Source: Laguncularia racemosa (Eukaryota > Streptophyta > Magnoliopsida > Myrtales > Combretaceae). From it: 64,000 nt of DNA. The stretch is taken from the NCBI GenBank assembly GCA_037954665.1, contig JBBMOL010000136.1, positions 868,001 through 932,000 of the forward strand, written 5' to 3'. Under the pieces are notes generated by a model that did no database searches, was not told the origin of the DNA, and saw nothing but the letters and a program-made list of their open reading frames with translations. The position numbers and the translations under genes are program-made. Shown piece by piece: positions 21,747 to 33,441 of this stretch (its first letter is position 1; every line of letters starts with the position of its first letter).

Positions 21747-23346
21747 TGTCATACCCCAAGGAGCACCCTAGTCGTAACAGCTTACCATATATTATATTGA
21801 GGTCTATTATTAGCTATATTTTAGCATATATAAACTTCAACATAGTACATAAGGTGTCATTATTGTAGAAACCAACATAAAGATAGCAATTTTACAAATA
21901 GTAAGGTTGTAAATTCTTAATATATAATTAAAGTAAAGCATAGAGTTTTACATACATAATAAGTGAATAGATAAGTCTAGATAATTAATATTACATTTAT
22001 CCAAAAATAGTCTATTCAAAATTAAAAATATCTATTCTAGTAGTCTTCCTTCTCACTTGCCCATTTAATACTATCTTGAGGATTATCATCGCTGGTTGGA
22101 TTCTACTAGGGTAAAACTAGTACGGTGCTTACAAAAAGGGAAAATTGTGGGGAGTGTAAGATACATCCGGCTTAATGAGGTCCCAACTCAAAACCGCCTT
22201 TCACGTAAGATAAACAAGTTATTATTTTAATGCATGAATGCATAAACAAACATATGACATTCATCACATGTAGCTAGAAACTATATGAAGTTTAAGGATA
22301 TTTCGAATCGATATACCCCTCGTTTGACCTTGGGTTAAGGATCTTTTTAAAATTCCATTAGAGTTTGGGCTACCAATTTCATTACACTAGCACAAATTCT
22401 TGGCAACAAAACTTAGAGCCACACTCTATATATCAATGATTATGCTAGAAGAATGATCTTCTAAGCAAGGACTCAGGACAAACCAAAAGAAAATAATGTT
22501 TTCCCTGCCCGCACACCTCTAGATGCATGCGCCTAAAATAGAATAATGAACGTGAATTCATACCAATACACCACGATCCTCAAGTCATTTTTGTATTTTT
22601 AGAATAGGATACTCCCTCAAGACATCCTTCCATTACCTATGTAACTCTGATGAAATATAAAAGAATATGCAAAAAGGTGTTATGCATGATCCATTTTAAG
22701 TCAAGTATTTTGATATACTTAGCATATATTAAAGGGTGACCAACAATTTACAAGCACTCAATCAACTAAAAGAATAGTTATGAGTATAAGTAACTTTACT
22801 TTCTTTTCCTTTGTGTCTCATTAATAAGAAAAATCAACTAATCAAACACACACATGGGTTCATTAATATTCAATTTTAAGTGCTGCAAAAGTTATAAGCA
22901 CAAATCAAGTGGCAATCATTGTAGGTACTCACCTTACCATTCTTTTCAAGGATCGCAATAGTCCTCAGGGTAGAAGCTGGGGATTTTTTGAAAAACCTAT
23001 TTAAACATAGAGAAATATATACATGTACAGATAACTACTTTTAAGATAAACTATTCTAACATCTCATTACTAACCTCATATCTTATTAAAGTCTTTTAAG
23101 GTGTTATTAGGTCATTCATTTAGGGATTAGTCCGTTATCAAGGTCCATGCTTAGGCCCTTGTTTAGGGAAAGTCCTATTCTCAATTCATGTCATAATAAG
23201 GCAAATATATGTCCAAGAATATGTCCAATGAAGTTTAATAGGTAAAAAATGGTCATAGATAGTCATAAGTCCTCAAGGTTCAGAAAAATAGCCTTAACAT
23301 CATTTCTTTGAACTTTTGTATTTATTAAGGGTTCGAAAATATATCT
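21747..23346 (+). repeat. Tat/Ogre-like 5' LTR, copy C, left part
   Basis: Begins TGTCATACCCC. It is the inverted counterpart of copy B (59560-60059) and copy A (46200-46740): for example the GGTTGGATTCTACTAGGG block (22093) matches 59690 reversed. The LTR is cut at 23346 by the copia insertion and resumes at 33442. Without the copia and its duplicated 5 bp, the LTR is about 3.8 kb. No open frames. Confidence 0.75.
23342..23346. other. target-site duplication TATCT (left)
   Basis: TATCT immediately before the copia 5' LTR; the identical TATCT follows the 3' LTR at 33437-33441. Confidence 0.9.
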
Positions 23347-24774
23347 TGTTGATGTTAAGGGGAGAATGTTAAGTTCTCTAATTTAGTTTTGATATTAACA
23401 AAAGAGGAATGAGTGTAATGAATGTTTAAGATAGCACGTAATTTTCTAAAGTTGAACAAGGAGACAATAGCTTGTTCAGAACCTTCAAAAGTGTTATAAA
23501 GACTATTTTTGTTCTGACAGAAGGTGTTTCAGAAGTTGTGTAGTGTATCCGTAGTTATCGTGGTAACCTTTCAGAAGCACTTTCAAAACCTTCATAACAG
23601 GAGAACAATTGACAGGTTTGTTTCAGAAGCACTTTCAGAACCTTCAGGACAGTTAACAAGTTTGCTTCAGAAGCACTTTCAGAACCTTTCATGTCTGTTA
23701 CGAATTTTTCCAGATTACGTTCTAAATTTTATATCGATAGTTTTAATAAATTTCAAGGCCTAGCTCCACGTGTCAAGTATTTTTGGGTAATATACTTAAT
23801 GTGTTTTACTAAAGTTGGATTTTATATCACGGGTTTTTTTAATTTACATAAAGTTTCACAAGATTTTATTCAAAGATTTCATTTTATGATAAAGTGAGAT
23901 CATATAGGATTTACAAGTTTTATCCATATTTAAAATTGGATATTTGTACTATATTTTGGGAGATCCAGCAGTTACAAAGATAAGGATAAGAGATATGGTT
24001 GTTATATCAAGATATGGTTCCACAATGTGACGGATATCTTCAACAAACTTGATCCAAGAGATATATCCAAAGAAGATCTCGATCAAACTAATTATCCAAG
24101 CTTATCCTCAACAAGAATATCACGAATGCAGATCTTCCTCAACAGATCCAACTTATTTTTGAATTAAAAATTCAAAAATAAATTCAAGATTATCACATGG
24201 AAAGTAGCCGTTATATTTTCTCCATATATAAAGTGTTTAATTCAAATGAAAAAAGGAACGTGGTTGAAAGAAAAAATTACACACGAGAAGAAAAGACTCA
24301 TACATCTTCAAGCAAATATCTTTACATATATATGTGATCTAGAGGAAATTTGTTATTCCTCATTGTTGTTGTTGTTGAGATTCCTTTCTTGGAAAGGGAA
24401 TTGTTTGTTGTTTCATCACTGTAGTTGAGTGATTAGCTTAGTGAAGAAGCTAGAAAGACTCAACAGTGAGACTTTGCCTTAAAGAGGCTTGTGTTGTATA
24501 TCTTCGATTTGTTGATATAGTGAAACACAACCGGTATAGACAACCGGGACCCCGGCGTGAAGCTGGAAGAGAGGACTGATGCTCGAGGCGGAACCTCTAT
24601 AAATATTTGAGCATTCTACTCTTCTCTACTTTTATTTACTGCACATTATTGTTCTTCATTATTGTTATTCACGTGATTTTATTAGTCAAGAGTTTTAGTT
24701 GATTTGCGAAAAAGTGAAATTTTAAGTAATTAATCAATTCACCCCCCTCTTGATTAATCTAATTGGGACCAACA
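23347..24774 (+). repeat. 5' LTR of the copia element
   Basis: 1428 bp, TGTTGATG...CCAACA. A TATATAAAG box lies at 24225-24233. The U3 carries repeated TTCAGAAGCACTTTCA units (23572, 23628, 23666). R-U5 leads into the PBS at 24777. Confidence 0.92.
24225..24233 (+). promoter_or_regulatory. TATA box of the copia 5' LTR
   Basis: TATATAAAG within CCATATATAAAGTG; the same sequence recurs in the 3' LTR at 32887-32895. It is the only strong TATA in the LTR. Confidence 0.7.
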
Positions 24775-24776
24775 AT

Positions 24777-24788
24777 TGGTATCAGAGC
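24777..24788 (+). other. primer-binding site, tRNA-Met type (copia)
   Basis: TGGTATCAGAGC two bases after the 5' LTR end. Confidence 0.9.
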
Positions 24789-24816
24789 AGGACTCATCTA
24801 TTTTGAGTGATCCAAA

Positions 24817-26699
24817 ATGGTTGAAAATAATGTTGCAATTAATCGAGCTCCCTACTTCGATGGCTCAAACTTCTCATATTGGAAGATGCGTATGGAAACT
24901 TACATCAAAGCTAATGATTATGATTCATGGCAGGTCATTTCACATGGAGACAGTTTGATCACCTTGAACGGAGATTCAACCTGTCAGATTCGGAGAAGAA
25001 AATTATCGAGAAGAACAACAAAGCAAAAAATTTATTACTGACTACTATTGCTCCATCAGAGTTCTATTTAATATCATCGTGTGCTAGTGCAAAGGAGATT
25101 TGGGATATCCTATCCGATACATATGAAGGGACGGATACCATCAAGGAAACTAAGATAAATGCTTTAATTCAACAGTATGAATTATTTAAGTTTAAGTCTA
25201 ATGAAGATGTCAAAGATGCTTTTAATAGGTTTACAGCTATCACAAATGAGCTTGCATCACTTGGAAAGAAACTTCTAGATCCAGATCTTGTGAGGAAAAT
25301 GTTGAGGATATTGCCACCATCTTGGGATGCAAAGAAAACTGCTATAGAGGAAGCTCAAGACCTAAACAAGCTAACTCTCAATCAATTGAGAGAAAAGCTC
25401 ATGGCATATGAGTCACACATAAAGACCACGCAAAGAGGAGAAGACGGTACCAAAGGAATTGCGTTTAAAGTCAAGGAAATAAAGCAAAATGAAACTGAAA
25501 CGGATGATAGCGATGATGAGAAAGAAGAGGACATCAGTCTTCTAGCACGTAGACTCAACAGGCTGCACAAGAAGCAAAGAGGTAAAAAGTTTAATGTTTT
25601 CAAGAAAAGTACTGAATATAAGCATATTGATGCAGGAAAAGCGTACAAGGAGAAAGAAAAGAAGAAAGAGAAAAGGGAGATTCAATGTTATGAATGCAAA
25701 AAGCCAGGACACATCAAATACGAATGTCCAACACTGATCAAGAAAATGGAAAATTATAAAAAGAAAAGTCGAGCAATGCTAGCAACATGGAGTGATTTAG
25801 AGGATACAGAGACAAATTCAAAGGATTCAGAAGAAGAAGAGGATGAGGCAAATTTGTGCTTAATGGCTAGTTCTGAGGTACATTCTGAATCTGATGAAGA
25901 TGTAACTGAAACTGACATGCTAGTAGAAATGAGTAAGCTACTAAAGGCACTAAAAAGGGCTGATACAAAATTAGCTAAGTATGAAAATGAAATAAACGCT
26001 CTTAAGAATGAAAAGGAGGTAGTGAAGCAAACAAATTCGTTACTTGCGGATGAAAATGATATCTCGAAACAAGAAAATGAATCCATGCATGTGAGTATAG
26101 AGAAACTAAGAATAGAAAATCAATTACTTGAAGCAGAAACAAGTAACATGAAGGTAAAGATTGATGAACTGTCCAGTTCGTTGAAAACTACCTTTAAGAA
26201 ATTTGATGAAAGTGATAAGAAATTGACTATGTTAATTTCTTCACAAAGAGTTTCGAATGAAAAACATGGGTTAGGATATGAGCATGGTTCGAGTTCAAAA
26301 TCGAATCAAAATACAGTTTTTGTTAAAGCTAAGCAAGTCTTAACTGATAAATTCAAAAGTAAAGAGTACATTTTGAATACAAATATTGTTAAAAGAGGAA
26401 ATACTAGAGACTTTTACAGAAGCTATTTTGACAAGAAGTATCCACACAATGGGTACTACAGAAGCAATACCAGAAGGTATAACAGAAGTTATACAAACCA
26501 GAATTTCCAGAAACAGGTAAATGACAGGTATAGGAATGTTAATTCTTATGCATGCTTCTTCTGTAATAAATTTGGTCATATTGAGAAATTTTGTTATTAT
26601 AAAAGAAATAAGCTCAGTAGTCAACAAGTAAATCGAAGAAATCAAATGAGCTTATCTTTTAAAGGGCCCAAACTTGCTTGGGTTCCTAAAAGGACTTAA
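24817..26699 (+). pseudogene. gag: copia Gag with one frame change
   Basis: Capsid/nucleocapsid protein. It starts MVENNVAINRAPYFDG at the ATG 24817, the usual copia gag start, with the FxxWKxRM helix. The frame switches between about 24930 and 25000. From there a 590-codon frame (24927-26699) carries the rest: the UBN2/gag helix bundle (25000-25400), a zinc knuckle CYECKKPGHIKYEC at 25686-25727, an acidic and then coiled-coil-rich section (about 25780-26230), and a second knuckle CFFCNKFGHIEKFC at 26553-26594. The end is KGPKLAWVPKRT then TAA. Two knuckles and a long coiled coil are seen in Maximus-type Gag. Without the frame change the protein would be of usual size, but as written it is split. 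Confidence 0.85.
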
Positions 26700-29600
26700 T
26701 TCTTTTTATTTGTACAGGGACATGAAGCTAAAATAAGAGGAACATGGTATTTGGATAGTGGATGTTCTAGACATATGACTGGAGATGCTTCATTGTTCAA
26801 TAGCATAACTTGGGAAGAAAAAGGGTATGTAAAGTTTAGAGATGATAGTAGAGGTAAAATAATTGCCACTGGAACGATTGGTATGCCTACGTTTCTTATT
26901 GAAAATGTATATCTTGTGCAAGGTTTAAAACATAATTTACTTAGTATTAGTCAGTTATGTGATAAAGGTTATAGAATGATTTTTGATCAAGACAAGTGCT
27001 ATGCTTTTAATGAAAATGATGAAAGATTATTTGAAGGAATTAGGAAAAGAAATATCTATCTTATAAAACCAGATGAAATCAATAATGATTGTTGTTTAAT
27101 TTCTTTGAATGATCATGTTTTTGCTTGGCATAAACGACTAGGACACGTTAATTTCAATCACTTAGAAAAATTATCTAAAAAGGATATTATTAAAGGATTA
27201 CCTAAGATAAATATTAGACAAGATATGAAATGTGATACTTGCTTAAAGAATAAAATGGTTTTTGTTTCTCATAAAAGTAAAAATGTAATCTCAACTAAGA
27301 GACCAATTGAATTATTGCATCTTGATCTTTTTGGACCTACTAGAGTCTTAAGCATGGGTGGAAGCAAATATGGATTTGTTATTGTTGATGATTTTTCAAG
27401 ATACACTTGGGTTATATTCTTGCGACACAAAAGAGATACCTTTGATTCTTTTAAAAAGTTTGCAAAAAAAAATACAAAATGAAAAAGGAGTTTCCATAAT
27501 TAGTCTTCGAACTGATCATGGAACAGAATTTCAAAATGCAAGTTTTTTAAATTTTTGTGAAGAACATGGTATATCTCATAATTTCTCAGCTCCATACACT
27601 CCTCAACAAAATGGAGTAGTGGAACGCAAGAATAGAACTTTACAAGAGATGACTAGATCTATGTTAAATGAGAGTAGAATTGCTAAGTATTTCTAGGCAG
27701 AAGCAGTTTCTACAGCTTGCTATATCATAAATAGAGTTTTCATTCGACCTATGACATCAAAGACTGCTTATGAGATGTTTCGAGGTAAGAAACCTAACGT
27801 TTCATATTTTCATATCTTTGGATCTAAATGTTTTGTGAAGAAGAACCCACTCAACCTTGGTAAGTTTGATGAAAGATCTAAAGAAGCTATTTTCTTAGGA
27901 TATTCTTTAAATAGTCGTGCTTATCGTGTTTTCAATAAGTCATCAAACACTATTGAAGAATCGATAAATGTTAAGTTTATTGAGGATTTAAAGGATGTTG
28001 ATTCTGATGAAGAAAAGGACTCCAATTCTAAAGCAGAAGTTAGTTCAGAACCTAAGTCAGAAGCACCTGCTGTTAACATTCGAGGATCTGATCATCCAGA
28101 ACCTATTTCAGAGGCAAATACATAAGGTACTTCAGAAGTTGTAAGATCTGAACAAGAGGCTTCTAAAGCTTGGAGGTATAAGTCTGCACATCCTTCTGAT
28201 CAAATAATAGGTGATATACAATTGGGTGTTAAAACAAGAGCTAAACTACAAAACCTTGAAAACCATTTTGTGTTGTTATCTGAAATTGAACCTAGTAAGA
28301 TTGAAGAAGCTTTGAATGATGCTAATTGGATTATATCTATGCAAGAAGAATTAAATCAATTTCAAAGAAACAATGTATGGAATTTAGTTCCTAAACCTAG
28401 AGGAAAGTCTATAATTGGAACTAAATGGGTGTTTAAAAATAAATTAGATGAAGACGGTAAAATTATAAGAAATAAAGCAAGATTACTAGCTAAAGGTTAT
28501 TCACAAGAAGAAGGAATAGATTTTGATGAAACATATGCACCTGTTGCTAGACTAGAAGCAATACGGTTAATGCTTGCATATGCATCTTATAAGGATTTTA
28601 AAGTTTTTCAAATGGATGTAAAAAGTACATTTTTAAATGGTTTTATAAAGGAAGAAGTTTATGTGGAACAACCACCTGGTTTTGAAGATCCTTTCAAATC
28701 AGACTATGTTTTTAAATTAAATAAAGCACTATATGGTTTGAAACAAGCTCCAAGAGCTTGGTATGAAAGATTGAGTATGTTTTTTATCTCTAAAGGTTTT
28801 CATAGAGGAAAAGTGGATACTACTTTATTCTTAAAAACTTTTGATAATGATATCTTAGTTGTACAAATATATGTGGATGATATTATCTTTGGATCTACTA
28901 AAGAATTGTTGTGTCAAGAATTTGCTGAGACCATGCAGGCAGAATTTGAAATGTCAATGATGGGAGAGTTGACATTCTTTTTGGGACTTCAAATAAAACA
29001 AACAAAGGAAGGAATTTTTGTTCATCAAGAAAAATACACAAAACAAATATTGAAGAAATTTGGATATGATGGATGCAAAAATGTTACAACACCTATGAGT
29101 ACTTCATCAAGGTTAGACTCTGACTTAAATGGAAAGAAGGTAAGTGAAAAACTTTATAGGAGTCTTATAGGTTCTTTATTGTATTTGACTGCATTTAGAC
29201 CGGATATTTTGTTCAGTGTGTGTTTGTGTGCTAGATTTCAAGCTGCACCAACAGAAATTCATTTATCAGCAGTAAAGAGAATTTTCAAATACCTAGTTAA
29301 TACTTCTAATTTAGGCATATGGTATCCTAAAAATCAGAATTTTGATCTAATAGGATATTCTGATGTAGATTATGCTGGATGTAAAATTGATAGAAAAAGC
29401 ACATCTGGTACTTGTCAATTCCTAGGTGATAAATTAATTTCTTGGTCTTCTAAAAAACAAAATTTTGTTGCTTTATCCACAGCTGAAGCTGAATATGTTT
29501 CTATTGGAAATTGCTGTGCACAAGTTTTATGGATAAAACAATAATTGAATGATTATGGAATAAATTTTAAAACTGTGCCAATTAAATGTGACAACACGAG

Positions 29601-29812
29601 TGCAATAAATTTGACAAAGAATCCAGTACATCATTCTAGGTCAAAACATAGAAATTAGACATCATTTTATTAGAAATCATGTGCATAATGGAGATATAAA
29701 TGTTGAATTTGTGTCAACCGATAATCAATTTGCAGATATTTTTACTAAACCTCTTGAAAAGGTAAAATTTGAATTTATTAGAAATGAATTAGGAATTTGT
29801 AACCCCTTTTGA
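26700..29812 (+). pseudogene. pol: copia Pol: protease, integrase, RT, RNase H (broken)
   Basis: Continues in the gag frame after a single TAA. Protease active site LDSGCSRHMTG is at about 26751-26783. The GAG-pre-integrase HHCC segment (WHKRLGH... CDTCLKNK) is at 27125-27250. The integrase catalytic core has Asp in HLDLFGP (about 27320), Asp in RTDHGTEF (about 27512) and Glu in VVERKNR (about 27620). RT carries YVDD at 28870-28881, and RNase H has STAEAEY near 29480. Lesions are a frame change in the A9 run at 27465-27473, TAG at 27694-27696, TAA at 28123-28125, TAA at 29542-29544, and a frame change near 29650 before the end. RT and RNase H between 28126 and 29541 are uninterrupted (about 470 codons). 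Not functional as a polyprotein. Confidence 0.9.
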
Positions 29813-29959
29813 TTTTTTTTCCCCCAAAAATATTGAAAAATCTTTATTCATTTAAAATATTTTTTCTTTTCATTCGTTTTCTTTCTTCTCTAATTCTCTT
29901 CCTTCGAAATCTGTTCTTTTTCTCTCTCTCTATTTTCCTTCTCTCTCATTGCAACTCCA

Positions 29960-31696
29960 ATGGCGCCTAAAACATCAGAACACCTTAAAGAAAAATCATT
30001 CAAAACAAAATCATCAAACAAGCCTTTAGTGATTCATGATGAATCTTCAAACTCTTCAGAAAAATATCAAGAACCTTCCATAGGAGAGAATCTGAGTTCC
30101 CCTGATTCCGAATCTATCATAGGTTCCAAGAAGATTACCAAAAGAAAACGAGTTGCACCGTCTTCACAAGGAAAAGAAAAAGCTATTCAAGAAATCTCTC
30201 CGCTCAAGAAAACATCCCGGAAGCAAACGAAACAAGAGAATGTACTAACTCTGAAACCCTCAAATTCAAAATCTCTTCAAAAGAAGAAAAATGAGGTGTG
30301 TTCTTGTAGCTTTGTGGATTTTAATTTCTTTACTAGTAATGGATTCTACTGGAATGAACTGTTAGAACCCATAGGATGCATGGAACTTTGCTCTACTCAA
30401 GTTCTAGTTTATGGGGAATGTGTCAAAGAATTTTATGGAAATTTAAGTCTTGCGGAAGGGAATGTCTTAATTTCCAGAGTATGTGATCAAGACATTTTAA
30501 TTTCTAGGGAAGATGTGGTTAAATGTCTACATCTACATGATGTAAATGATGATGTAGAAATCACGAACATGCCTAGGAATGATCTGTTCGCTGCTATAAA
30601 TGGAGGATTGCAAATGGATTATGGAAAAGAAGCAATGGTCATTGATTTCGAGTTGTTTCCTCGAATCATTCATAAGATAATTGTTGAGTGTCTATGTCCA
30701 AGGAAGGGCAGTTCTACTTCAATGTCCATAGAACATGCTCAAATTATCTATGCAATGATTAACAAAAGGAATGTGGACATGGCTTCTAGAGTCATTGATC
30801 AAATTTAGAGGAATAAAGAAAGTTTAGTGTTTGGGAATATACTGATGCGATTGTTTGTGTTTAAAGGGATAGTTTTGCCTACCAGTTCATCTGAACCTAT
30901 TAAATTAAAGAGGATAGGTAAAGAAGTTTTTCATCACATGTCCATCTTTGTTAAGGATTGTTTATGGTATGCGAATGATGGTGCACATTTTGTCCATCAA
31001 AAGCATATGAAAAGAATAGTTCCTTTTGGAATATCTGTTCAAGAAGGAGGTTCAGAACCTAGTTCAGAACCAAGAACAAAGGTTAAAACAGATCATGGGA
31101 AGAAATCATATGGTGAAGAGGCTGGGAAGAGTGGAACAAAAGAAGTTATATCCAATGTTGATCTGGAACAAATAAAAAATGTTGTTCGAGAAAATTTGAA
31201 ACATGAACTATCAGATTTGGTTAAAACAACTTTGACAGATGAAGTTCTACAACGATCTGATCTGAGGAGACTTGAATCAATGGAGTTACAAGTTAAACAA
31301 ACTTCTGATATTCTTTCTGATATCAAGAAGAATTCTGAGAAGATGATTACCGATCTCCATCACTATAGGATTCTCTATGATGAATTTAGTGCGAGAGTCA
31401 AACAAGATTTATCTAATAATGTGATTGCGTTTGATAAATTTGTCTCTCAAGTGAGGAAGATTGGAGATTCAGTTACTAACTCCTTCAAGATTTTGGACTC
31501 CAAGATGGATAAAACATCCCAATCTGTCACAAGTCTTCATGGTGAAATCAAGCTCTTCTTATCTAACAAATTTCCAGATTATGTTCACTCTGGCGCTCAC
31601 ATCATCGACTTGGATACTTCACCAGAGAAACCTTCGTCAACCAAACATTCCACCACTCCCTCTACCTCTCGAGTCACAAGATCTAGAAAATCTTAG
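29960..31696 (+). pseudogene. extra ORF after RNase H (SIRE 'env-position' ORF)
   Basis: 579 codons from ATG 29960, in one frame, with a single internal TAG at 30806-30808. The N-terminal part (1-100) is Lys/Ser-rich and basic. The middle (about 110-300) has VKEFYGNL, then a predicted globular segment that resembles the 'putative plant transposon protein' domain found in many plant element ORFs. The C-terminal third (about 395-540) is heptad-rich and probably coiled coil, ending in a Ser/Thr-rich tail. No clear signal peptide and no convincing membrane segment, so an envelope role is not supported by the sequence. An independent ATG downstream of RNase H implies its own expression route. Function unknown. 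Confidence 0.7.
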
Positions 31697-31994
31697 TTCT
31701 TTTAAATTTTGTTTTCGAATCAACTTGTAAAAGACTTTTGTTATCTTTTATGCATCAATTAAGGGGGAGATACCCTTTTGCTGTTAACAAAAAGGGGGAG
31801 AATGGTAAATGTTGATGTTAGGAGAAGAATGATTCTATTATATCTATTCTATATATACTGCTTGTTGCTTTGTTTGCTGCTTATAATGATTCTATATTTC
31901 TTATGAGTGCTTATGATCAATGTGTTATAGGAATATATGCTTAAACATGAAAGTTATGTATATTTTGATTATCTAATGGTGTTTTGTTATCATC

Positions 31995-32008
31995 AAAAAG
32001 GGGGAGAA
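31995..32008 (+). other. polypurine tract of the copia element
   Basis: AAAAAGGGGGAGAA directly before the 3' LTR. Near-copies occur at 31761-31770 and 31790-31802, and the LTR itself begins with TTGATGTTTAGGGGAGAA. Confidence 0.85.
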
Positions 32009-33436
32009 TGTTGATGTTTAGGGGAGAATGTTAAGTTCTCTAATTTAGTTTTGATGTTAACAAAAGAGGAATGAGTGTAATGAATGTTTAAGATAGCACG
32101 TAATTTTCTAAAGTTGAACAAGGAGACAGAAGCTTGTTCAGAACCTTCAAAAGTGTTATAAAGACTATTTTTGTTCTGACAGAGGGTGTTTCAGAAGTTG
32201 TGTAGTGTATCCGTAGTTATCGTGGTAACCTTTCAGAAGCACTTTCAAAACCTTCATAACAGGAGAACAATTGACAGGTTTGGTTCAGAAGCACTTTCAG
32301 AACCTTCAAGACAGTTAACAAGTTTGCTTCAGAAGCACTTTCAGAACCTTTCATGTCTGTTACGAATTTTTCCAGATTACGTTCTAAATTTTATATCGAT
32401 AGTTTTAATAAATTTCAAGGCCTAGCTCCACGTGTCAAGTATTTTTGGGTAATATACTTGATGTGTTTTACTAAAGTTGGATTTTATATCACGGGTTTTT
32501 TTAATTTACATAAAATTTCACAAGATTTTATTTAAAGATTTCATTTTATGATAAAGTGAGATCATATAGGATTTACAAGTTTTATCCATATTTAAAATTG
32601 GATATTTGTACTATATTTTGGGAGATCCAGCAGTTACAAAGATAAGAATAAGAGATATGGTTGTTATATCAAGATATGGTTCCACAATGTGACGGATATC
32701 TTCAACAAACTTGATCCAAGAGATATATCCAAAGAAGATCTCGGTCAAACTAATTATCCAAGCTTATCCTCAACAAGAATATCACGAATGCAGATCTTCC
32801 TCAACAGATCCAACTTATTTTTGAATTAAAAATTCAAAAATAAATTCAAGATTATCACATGGAAAGTAGCCGTTATATTTTCTCCATATATAAAGTGTTT
32901 AATTCAAATGAAAAAAGGAACGTGGTTGAAAGAAAAAATTACACACAAGAAGAAAAGACTCATACATCTTCAAGCAAATATCTTTACATATATATGTGAT
33001 CTAGAGGAAATTTGTTATTCCTCATTGTTGTTGTTGTTGAGATTCCTTTCGTGGAAAGGGAATTGTTTGTTGTTTCATCACTGTAGTTGAGTGATTAGCT
33101 TGGTGAAGAAGCTAGAAAGACTCAACAGTGAGACTTTGCCTTAAAGAGGCTTGTGTTGTATATCTTCGATTTGTTGATATAGTGAAACACAACCGGTATA
33201 GACAACCGGGACCCCGGCGTGAAGCTGGAAGAGAGGACTGACGCTCGAGGCGGAACCTCTATAAATATTTGAGCATTCTACTCTTCTCTACTTTTATTTA
33301 CTGTACATTATTGTTCTTCATTATTGTTATTCACTTGATTTTATTAGTCAAGAGTTTTAGTTGATTTGCGAAAAAGTGAAATTTTAAGTAATTAATCAAT
33401 TCATCCCCCTCTTGATTAATCTAATTGGGACCAGCA
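32009..33436 (+). repeat. 3' LTR of the copia element
   Basis: 1428 bp, the same length as the 5' LTR, ending CCAGCA. It is followed by the TSD TATCT (33437-33441). Confidence 0.92.
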
Positions 33437-33441
33437 TATCT

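Larger units (their letters stand above)
23347..33436 (+). mobile_element. SIRE/Maximus-like Ty1/copia retrotransposon, structurally complete
   Basis: 10,090 bp bounded by two 1428-bp LTRs and a 5-bp target duplication. Order: LTR, tRNA-Met PBS, gag, PR-IN-RT-RNase H, an extra ORF after RNase H, repeated polypurine tracts, LTR. The IN-before-RT order defines copia. The long LTRs, large gag with two zinc knuckles and extra 3' ORF fit the SIRE/Maximus lineage. By eye the LTRs differ at about 20 positions, so insertion is recent. The coding regions are nevertheless broken at many places. Confidence 0.9.

Noticed and set aside
21529..21868. Two overlapping plus-strand frames at the start of copy C
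   Set aside because: They cross the LTR boundary and have no known domain.
24246..24428. 60-codon frame in both copia LTRs
   Set aside because: Lies in the LTR R-U5 region, is duplicated only because the LTR is, and no family is recognised.
25382..26086. Minus-strand frames rich in Ser/Phe
   Set aside because: Shadows of the copia gag coding strand.
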